Made by a program: the position numbers and the translations under genes
In this document: in pieces, positions 1 to 4,406 of the stretch
Layout of the letters: every line of letters begins with the position of its first letter
Numbering within the stretch: position 1 is the stretch's first letter
Notes under the pieces: model-generated
Database searches by the model: none
Seen by the model: only the letters and a program-made list of their open reading frames with translations
Told to the model about the DNA's origin: nothing
NCBI GenBank assembly: GCA_934408795.1
Contig: CAKRVQ010000052.1
Location: forward strand, 1 to 7,264
From: an uncultured Eubacteriales bacterium
Lineage (GTDB): Bacteria; Bacillota; Clostridia; Oscillospirales; Acutalibacteraceae
Reading direction: 5' to 3'
Length of the DNA: 7,264 nucleotides

Positions 1-171
1 ATATCCAGCTTCGCCACGGGCGGATGCACCTTACTAATACTATCACCTTTTGCTTACTAAAGCAAGTGTTTTTGTCGGACGCCCCGTTTCTTTTTTTGTT
101 TGTACTTTTGAGAGCCGCACGCGGGCTCGATCCTTTGTGAGAATTGCCGCCTCTTTATTGTTGCTTACTTG
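1..171. other. Intergenic stretch without a recognisable gene
   Basis: No reading frame here gives a protein I can recognise. On the + strand the first 37 bases could be the last 11 codons of a gene ending in TAA (35-37), and another frame stays open to about base 140, but neither has identifiable residues or a start. Two other things are visible: a T-rich run at 87-101, and a 5-bp hairpin pairing GAGCC (112-116) with GGCTC (124-128) and lacking a T-tract. ACGGGCG (16-22) can also pair with CGCCCCG (80-86) through a one-base bulge, just before the T-run. A loop of nearly 60 bases makes that unlike an ordinary terminator. This is probably spacer behind an upstream gene or small RNA. Confidence 0.4.
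50..75 (+). terminator. Possible weak Rho-independent terminator
   Basis: A perfect 6-bp stem TTGCTT (50-55) / AAGCAA (60-65) with an ACTA loop is followed within three bases by GTTTTTGT. The arrangement is terminator-like, but the stem is AT-rich and weak. A second, stronger T-run (87-97) follows. It would end whatever is transcribed from the left of the window and separate it from the thrH promoter. Confidence 0.33.
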
Positions 172-200
172 TTGAAATATGAGTTATTATGTGTTAAAAT
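172..200 (+). promoter_or_regulatory. Sigma-A-type promoter of thrH
   Basis: The -35 box is TTGAAA (172-177). After a 17-bp spacer comes the -10 box TAAAAT (195-200), preceded by TG at 192-193 as in an extended -10. Five of six bases match consensus in each box and the spacing is ideal. The predicted transcript starts near 207, about 165 nt before the thrH start codon, leaving a long 5' leader. Confidence 0.72.
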
Positions 201-211
201 GTATGTTAATA

Positions 212-347
212 CGATACCGAATATCGCCGCATCGGATGCCGCGACTTAGTTGACGGACTGCCGTGTAAGCCCGTCGCTCGGATATAACGGCAAATGCCGA
301 CCCCCTTGCCGTGTAAGGGGATCTGCTGCGGCAGGCGATAAGTATCG
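212..347 (+). promoter_or_regulatory. Candidate structured 5' leader RNA of thrH
   Basis: The leader between the predicted start site and the thrH ribosome binding site is dense in complementary segments. CGATAC (212-217) can pair with GTATCG (342-347) and close the whole element. Inside it are five local hairpins: 225-243 (stem with a C-C mismatch), 252-275 (GACGG/CCGTC), 288-299 (CGGC/GCCG), 302-320 (CCCCTT/AAGGGG) and 323-334 (CTGC/GCAG). The hairpins at 252-275 and 302-320 present the same loop sequence GCCGTGT, within an 11-base repeat at 259-269 and 307-317. ACGGC (287-291) is complementary to the GCCGT of both loops. Each end of the closing helix can also fold locally (212-226 and 336-347), so alternative structures exist. 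I do not recognise a known riboswitch, and there is no T-tract, so any control would more likely be on translation. The fold was read by eye. Confidence 0.42.
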
Positions 348-371
348 GGTGAAAAACGGAGGTATATAATT

Positions 372-971
372 ATGAACATAGTCTGCCTTGATATGGAGGG
401 CGTGCTCGTCCCCGAGATATGGATCGCATTTGCCGAGGAGTCGGGAATACCCGAGTTGAAGCTCACCACCCGTGACGAACCCGATTACGATAAGCTGATG
501 AAGTACCGTATTAAGGTGCTCAAAGAGCACGGACTCGGAATATCCGAAATTAAAAATACAATATCCAAGATCGAGCCTATGGGCGGTGCAAAGGAGTTCC
601 TTGACGAACTCCGCTCGCTGACGCAGGTGATCATTCTCAGTGACACCTTTGAGCAGTTTGCCGCCCCGCTTATGGAAAAGCTCGGTATGCCCACGATTTT
701 CTGCAACACACTGGAAATAGCCGATAACGGTGAGATAACGGGATACAAGATGCGCTGCGAGCAGTCAAAGCTCACCACCGTTAAGGCACTGCAGTCGATA
801 GGATTTGACACGATCGCTTCGGGAGACAGTTATAACGATCTCGGCATGATCAAGGCGAGCAAGGCGGGATTCCTCTTTAAGAGCACCGATCGGATCAAGG
901 CTGACAATCCCGATATACCCGCTTATGATGACTATTCCGACCTGCTCGGTGCCATCAAATCGGCTCTTTGA
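372..971 (+). CDS. thrH: Phosphoserine phosphatase / homoserine phosphotransferase ThrH
   Basis: This 199-residue cytoplasmic HAD-superfamily enzyme closely resembles Pseudomonas ThrH in sequence pattern and length. ThrH removes phosphate from phosphoserine and can move it to homoserine, linking serine and threonine synthesis. HAD motif I reads DMEGV at residues 7-11: D7 is the nucleophile, and the Glu at the +2 position is typical of ThrH/SerB. It is followed by LVPEIWIAFAE, a ThrH hallmark. Motif II is ILSDTF with S90, a lysine near 133 fits motif III, and motif IV is GDSYND (151-156) with D152 and D156 for Mg2+. The ATG is well supported: GGAGG (358-362) lies nine bases upstream. The gene stands alone behind its own promoter and structured leader, and faces a convergent gene. 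Nothing is missing or truncated. Plain phosphoserine phosphatase activity alone is possible; sequence cannot show whether transfer to homoserine matters in the cell. Confidence 0.93.
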   Translation: MNIVCLDMEGVLVPEIWIAFAEESGIPELKLTTRDEPDYDKLMKYRIKVLKEHGLGISEIKNTISKIEPMGGAKEFLDELRSLTQVIILSDTFEQFAAPLMEKLGMPTIFCNTLEIADNGEITGYKMRCEQSKLTTVKALQSIGFDTIASGDSYNDLGMIKASKAGFLFKSTDRIKADNPDIPAYDDYSDLLGAIKSAL

Positions 972-982
972 TCCGGCTTGCC

Positions 983-1009
983 GCCTTGCGCGGTTCTGCC
1001 GGGCAAGGC
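983..1009 (+). terminator. Hairpin downstream of thrH, possible terminator
   Basis: GCCTTGC (983-989) pairs perfectly with GCAAGGC (1003-1009). Inside it, CGG (991-993) can pair with CCG (999-1001), giving a strong two-part stem 11 bases after the thrH stop. No T-tract follows, so it is not a textbook intrinsic terminator. It may stabilise the 3' end or act with a termination factor. Confidence 0.4.
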
Positions 1010-1037
1010 TTGTGATCGATAACAGAACAACAGGGAG

Positions 1038-1079
1038 AAAAATGACAGTGTAATACTAAATGCGTCCGCCGCATTACAC
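1038..1079 (-). terminator. Terminator-like hairpin at the end of the hydrolase gene
   Basis: On the minus strand, AATGCG and CGCATT (1075-1070 and 1064-1059) form a 6-bp hairpin that overlaps the stop codon. The flanks GTGTA (1079-1075) and TACAC (1052-1048) can extend it around a bulge. A run of five T (1042-1038 read on the minus strand) follows about five bases later. This fits a weak intrinsic terminator for the minus-strand gene. Read on the + strand the hairpin has no T-run, so it is not bidirectional. Confidence 0.45.
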
Positions 1080-2348
1080 GGCGGAATCAAACATATCCGT
1101 AATTCTTTCAAACAAAACGGTGTTTATCTCACTGTAGAGCAGGTCGTTTACGCTTGCACAGTATTCGGTGAGTGCCGACGAGGGCGCTTCGTCGTCTCTT
1201 CTCAGGGTCTTTATGACGGCATCCACCGCCTTGCGATACCTGTTTGCGGCGGGGGAGAAGAGAATACTGCTGTGTCCTCCGCAGCTTCCGTCGCCTATGT
1301 AGTAGGTCACGCCGTTTTTTCTGATTCGGTCTTTATGGCTGATGACCGATGTCGGTTCCGAGTAACCGACCACAAGATCGGTCCTGCCGTGAGCGATCAG
1401 AACCGGGATATCGGTCGAGTTTATACCGTCTACCGCGGTCATATCGGCGTATTTCCCGAAGAGGGACCTTTGATGCCCGTCGAGAAATCTGGCGGGAAGG
1501 TTGTTTACCGCCGCTTCTCCGCCGAAGAATGCCCCTTTTTGAAGTATCATGCCGCAGGCATCGTTAAGGGGAGCTATCGCGGCACAGGCTGCGATGTTTT
1601 TGTGCTCTTTGAGTGCGGCAGTGACGGCGTATCCGCCGCAGGAGTGGCCGAGCAAAAAGAGCTTTTGGGACGACAGTCTCGGTTGGGTGCTTATATATTT
1701 GAGTGCGCCGTCGAGATCAACGAGCGCTTCGCATAAACCAACCGTTGAGTCGCCCTCGGAACTGTAGGTTCCTTTGCAGTCAAAACTGAACACCGAATAA
1801 TTTCGGGAAACAAGGTATCGGTAAATCGAAAGGTAATCATCCGCTCCCGCGTGCAGGCCGTGGACGAAGATCACCAGTCCATTTGAGTTCTCTGCCGGGT
1901 AGTAATACCCCATCAGCCTTGTTCCGTCGGAATAAAACGGCAGCTCCTCGCGCGAGAGGACCTGAGCAACATCCGAATATGAGACTAACCCCGGTGTCGT
2001 CGAGTAATCGGGACGGTCGTATCGCTTAAATGCGGAGTCATATATTTTAAGCGCCGATGCAGAGCCGATGATCTCTGCCACCGCAACGGCAGCCGCGATG
2101 GTTCCCGGATTGGTTATAAAGCTTTTGAAACGACCCTTTCCGGTCGCTTTACGCTCCGAGCTTCCGCCTGCGCCCGTACCCGCTCCTGCTCCTGTGCCGA
2201 CGCCCGAAGTGTCTTCCTCTGAGCCGTGCTCCGTATAGGGGCTTGCGCTTATTTGTATGAGACCGTCGGCAGGACTGCCTTTTGAGATCGGATCGTCTGC
2301 AGTACGGATCGGATCTGTACTGTCAAATGCTGCATTCTTTTCTGACAA
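1074..2348 (-). CDS. Membrane-anchored alpha/beta hydrolase
   Basis: This 424-residue protein is an alpha/beta-hydrolase of the serine hydrolase/lysophospholipase-like type; the substrate cannot be told. The fold is marked by HGLHAG (163-168, oxyanion region), the nucleophile elbow GHSCGG (234-239, S236), a likely acid D324 in GRTD, and H359 in GGHSS. Residues 1-75 are polar, with a Gly/Ala/Thr tract at 49-62 and a basic patch (ERK...KGRFK, 65-75). A hydrophobic segment at about 78-101 has no cleavage site. By the positive-inside rule the tail is cytoplasmic and the catalytic domain is outside. The start is the TTG at 2348-2346: AAAGGAGGG lies six bases upstream, while the GTG seven codons earlier (2369) falls before the predicted transcript start. 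The gene is convergent with thrH and divergent from the ABC operon, with its own promoter. Nothing ties it firmly to either neighbour. Confidence 0.85.
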   Translation of the reverse strand: MSEKNAAFDSTDPIRTADDPISKGSPADGLIQISASPYTEHGSEEDTSGVGTGAGAGTGAGGSSERKATGKGRFKSFITNPGTIAAAVAVAEIIGSASALKIYDSAFKRYDRPDYSTTPGLVSYSDVAQVLSREELPFYSDGTRLMGYYYPAENSNGLVIFVHGLHAGADDYLSIYRYLVSRNYSVFSFDCKGTYSSEGDSTVGLCEALVDLDGALKYISTQPRLSSQKLFLLGHSCGGYAVTAALKEHKNIAACAAIAPLNDACGMILQKGAFFGGEAAVNNLPARFLDGHQRSLFGKYADMTAVDGINSTDIPVLIAHGRTDLVVGYSEPTSVISHKDRIRKNGVTYYIGDGSCGGHSSILFSPAANRYRKAVDAVIKTLRRDDEAPSSALTEYCASVNDLLYSEINTVLFERITDMFDSAV

Positions 2349-2354
2349 AGGTAT

Positions 2355-2363
2355 CCCTCCTTT
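2355..2363 (-). promoter_or_regulatory. Ribosome binding site fixing the TTG start of the hydrolase
   Basis: Read on the minus strand this is AAAGGAGGG, a near-perfect Shine-Dalgarno sequence. Six bases separate it from the TTG at 2348-2346. It lies inside the longer open frame beginning at the GTG (2369), which has no such site and sits upstream of the predicted transcript start. That decides for the shorter protein. Confidence 0.8.
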
Positions 2364-2370
2364 AATCACA

Positions 2371-2399
2371 ATAATATCATTTTCATCGCACTATTTCAA
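2371..2399 (-). promoter_or_regulatory. Sigma-A-type promoter of the hydrolase gene
   Basis: On the minus strand the -35 box is TTGAAA (2399-2394). After exactly 17 bases comes the -10 box TATTAT (2376-2371), with TG just upstream as in an extended -10. The transcript should start near 2364, leaving a leader of only about 15 bases that is essentially the ribosome binding site. Confidence 0.72.
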
Positions 2400-2404
2400 T
2401 AGTG
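2389..2404. promoter_or_regulatory. Inverted repeat over the -35 box, candidate operator
   Basis: CACTAT (2389-2394) and ATAGTG (2399-2404) form a perfect 6-bp dyad around TTCA, and one half lies on the -35 box of the hydrolase promoter. A dimeric repressor could bind here and block RNA polymerase. GTGCAC (2404-2409) sits directly beside it. No regulator gene is in the window, so this is inferred from position and symmetry only. Confidence 0.4.
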
Positions 2405-2453
2405 TGCACCCGCCGAATGGCAAAAAAGCCCGATAAAACGGATCCCCTTTCGG

Positions 2454-2482
2454 TTGTGCACTTGTGCGTAAGACAATAAATA
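2454..2482 (+). promoter_or_regulatory. Weak candidate promoter of the ABC transporter operon
   Basis: TTGTGC (2454-2459) and TAAATA (2477-2482) are 17 bases apart. Each matches consensus only partly: four of six bases for the -35 and three of six for the -10. TTGTGC is repeated directly eight bases later (2462-2467). I found nothing better in the divergent intergenic region. If used, the leader would be about 105 nt. Confidence 0.25.
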
Positions 2483-2484
2483 TC

Positions 2485-2550
2485 CTTCGGCTCCGAAACG
2501 GACGACGGGCAAAATGGAGCCCGACAGTTTGACGAACGACCGAGCCGAAG
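2485..2550 (+). repeat. 9-bp inverted repeat and nested hairpins upstream of the ABC operon
   Basis: CTTCGGCTC (2485-2493) is perfectly complementary to GAGCCGAAG (2542-2550). Between the arms, CGGGC (2506-2510) pairs with GCCCG (2519-2523). The left arm can instead fold on itself as TTCGG-CT-CCGAA (2486-2497). Further on, GCGGG (2560-2564) pairs with CCCGC (2574-2578), ending five bases before the ribosome binding site of the first transporter gene. The leader could thus take alternative folds that affect translation. No T-tract is present. Confidence 0.42.
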
Positions 2551-2582
2551 TGACGGAACGCGGGTCCGACATGCCCGCTTAT

Positions 2583-2587
2583 GAGGA
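2583..2587 (+). promoter_or_regulatory. Ribosome binding site fixing the start of the first ABC subunit
   Basis: GAGGA lies eight bases before the ATG at 2596. The upstream in-frame ATG at 2581 overlaps this site and has no Shine-Dalgarno of its own in the preceding bases, so translation from 2596 is preferred. Confidence 0.65.
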
Positions 2588-2595
2588 AAAAGTAT

Positions 2596-4404
2596 ATGAA
2601 AACCGAAAAACGCGGCGGATCCGCCGCACTTATATGGCGCTTTTTAAAAGGCTGCCGAATAATGTTTCTTATCAGTACGGTCTGCGCCGCAATCTCCGCA
2701 CTTACCGATATGATAATACCCCAGATCATCAGGGCGGCAATAGATAATGCGATCGGAGGTCAGCCCGCAAACTTTTCAAGGCCCGTAATGGAGCTGGTCG
2801 ATCGCATCGGCGGCTTTTCTTACCTCGGCAAGCACCTGTGGATAATGGCAGCGGCGGTGATCGCGGTCGCACTTATCCGCGTGGCGGCTCAGTACATTTT
2901 CAGGGTCAGCAATACAAGAGGTACCGAGAGACTTGCCCAAAACGCGCGAAACAGTCTGTATTCACATATAGCGCGGCTGCCGTTTTCGTGGCACCTAAAA
3001 AACCATACGGGCGATATAATCCAGCGCTGCACCTCCGATATAGATGTGATGAAGAACTTTGTCTCGGAGCAGCTGACCTCGATATTCAGAATAGTGCTCC
3101 TGCTCGTTCTGTCCATAACATTTATGCTGACGATGAATCCGAGACTCACACTCATCGCAGCCGTGCCCATGCCCGTGATCGTTTTCTACTCCTTTTACTT
3201 TCATTCCAAGATCGGAAAAAGCTTCCGCTCCTGCGATGAGGCAGAGGGCAAGCTTTCTGCAATGGTTCAGGAAAATCTGACGGGTGTCAGAGTCGTCAGG
3301 GCTTTCGGAAAAGAGCGCTATGAGAAGTACAGATTTCACGACTTCAATGAGCATTATACAGGCCTGTGGGTAAGACTTTCGGGTATCATGAGCCGCTTTT
3401 GGAGCGTCGGAGATGTGCTTTCCGGACTTCAGGCGCTGCTCGTGATCATATTCGGTGCGGTCTTCTGCGTTAAGGACAGTATGACCGCCGGCGAATATGT
3501 TGCATTCATATCATATAACTCCCTTTTGATGTGGCCTATCCGCCGCCTGGGAAGAATGATATCCGAACTCAGTAAGGCGGGCGTCTCGGTCGAAAGAATA
3601 AAATATGTTATGGATGCCGAAGAAGAAAAGGACCCCGAGGGGCTTTTTACCCCCGATATGAGCGGGGATATCGTTTTTGACGGCGTCAGCTTTTCTTATG
3701 ACGGAGGCCAGGATGTCCTTGATAATGTCAGTTTCACCGTAAAGGGAGGAACGACACTCGGTATCCTCGGCGGTACCGGCAGCGGAAAGTCGACCGTTGT
3801 GCAGCTTCTTGACAAGTTGTACCCCTCCTGCGATGTGCGCGGAAAGATAACGGTGGGCGGTGTTGACATCGCCGACATATCGACCCCTTATTTAAGAAAA
3901 AACATAGGGATAGTGTTGCAGGAGCCTTATCTTTTTTCAAGGACGATAAAGGAAAACATATCGCTTATGACCCCCGATGCGAGCGACGCGGAAATCGACA
4001 GTGCGGTCGAGGATGCCTGCCTGCAAGAAACGCTGCAGAGCTTTACCAAGGGGTACGACACTTTCGTCGGTGAAAGAGGAGTCACGCTTTCGGGCGGTCA
4101 GAAGCAGCGCACGGCAATAGCGCGTACTCTCATAAGAAGCACGCCGATAATGATATTCGACGACTCGCTTTCCGCCGTTGATACCGAGACCGATGCAAAG
4201 ATCAGAAAAGCTATCGAGCAGCGGTTCGGCAGTGCGACGGTGATCCTGATCTCACATCGTATAACGACCCTTTCGAAGGCGGATAAGGTCGTGGTCCTCG
4301 ATAAGGGAAGAGTCGCCGAGCAGGGAACGCCGGATGAGTTAAAGTGCGCCGGCGGAATCTATGAGCAGATATATAAAATACAGTCTGCCGCTGAGGAGGA
4401 CTGA
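2596..4404 (+). CDS. ABC exporter half-transporter, subunit with degenerate catalytic site (YheI/BmrC-like)
   Basis: This 602-residue half-transporter has six predicted membrane helices (about 19-43, 81-100, 162-180, 184-202, 271-292, 301-318) followed by an ATPase domain, the type IV exporter (multidrug/lipid flippase) layout. The ATPase shows Walker A GGTGSGKST (392-400), a Q-loop glutamine at 442, the exporter X-loop FVGERG, an intact LSGGQ signature (498-502), Walker B ending in D522, D-loop SAVD (526-529) and H-loop H554. The residue after the Walker B Asp is D523 where a catalytic Glu is usual. The string DDSLSAVD is typical of one member of heterodimeric exporters such as BmrC of BmrCD and TM287 of TM287/288. 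The start is set by GAGGA at 2583; a longer form from 2581 adds five residues. It is the first gene of the operon, two bases before its partner. Substrate unknown. Confidence 0.92.
   Translation: MKTEKRGGSAALIWRFLKGCRIMFLISTVCAAISALTDMIIPQIIRAAIDNAIGGQPANFSRPVMELVDRIGGFSYLGKHLWIMAAAVIAVALIRVAAQYIFRVSNTRGTERLAQNARNSLYSHIARLPFSWHLKNHTGDIIQRCTSDIDVMKNFVSEQLTSIFRIVLLLVLSITFMLTMNPRLTLIAAVPMPVIVFYSFYFHSKIGKSFRSCDEAEGKLSAMVQENLTGVRVVRAFGKERYEKYRFHDFNEHYTGLWVRLSGIMSRFWSVGDVLSGLQALLVIIFGAVFCVKDSMTAGEYVAFISYNSLLMWPIRRLGRMISELSKAGVSVERIKYVMDAEEEKDPEGLFTPDMSGDIVFDGVSFSYDGGQDVLDNVSFTVKGGTTLGILGGTGSGKSTVVQLLDKLYPSCDVRGKITVGGVDIADISTPYLRKNIGIVLQEPYLFSRTIKENISLMTPDASDAEIDSAVEDACLQETLQSFTKGYDTFVGERGVTLSGGQKQRTAIARTLIRSTPIMIFDDSLSAVDTETDAKIRKAIEQRFGSATVILISHRITTLSKADKVVVLDKGRVAEQGTPDELKCAGGIYEQIYKIQSAAEED
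4393..4400 (+). promoter_or_regulatory. Ribosome binding site of the second ABC subunit
   Basis: GAGGAGGA is embedded in the last codons of the first subunit (Glu-Glu-Asp) and lies six bases before the ATG at 4407. The overlap of site and gene end favours linked translation and matched amounts of the two partners. Confidence 0.75.
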
Positions 4405-4406
4405 TT

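Noticed and set aside
1..37. Possible C-terminal end of an upstream gene, stop TAA at 35-37
   Set aside because: Eleven codons without recognisable residues; another frame is open further, so no frame can be chosen.
203..253. A 16-codon frame (ATG at 203, TGA at 251) that might be a leader peptide for thrH
   Set aside because: It has no ribosome binding site, its ATG lies at or before the predicted transcript start, and it is not rich in Thr or Ser codons.
302..320. CCCCTT/AAGGGG hairpin as an intrinsic terminator in the thrH leader
   Set aside because: No T-run follows it; it is better seen as one hairpin of the structured leader.
1272..1736. 154-codon open frame on the + strand inside the hydrolase gene
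   Set aside because: It is antisense to the catalytic core of a clear alpha/beta hydrolase, lacks a good ribosome binding site and resembles no family.
2282..2322. Repeated GATCGGATC and the dyad CAGTAC...GTACTG inside the hydrolase gene
   Set aside because: They lie in coding sequence for a repeated Asp-Pro-Ile and are explained by codon choice.
2391..2729. 112-codon minus-strand frame in the divergent region
   Set aside because: It overlaps the start of the first ABC subunit and the hydrolase promoter and has no recognisable domain.
2514..2747. 77-codon + strand frame running into the first ABC gene in another phase
   Set aside because: No ribosome binding site before its ATG, and most of it lies over the well-supported transporter N-terminus.
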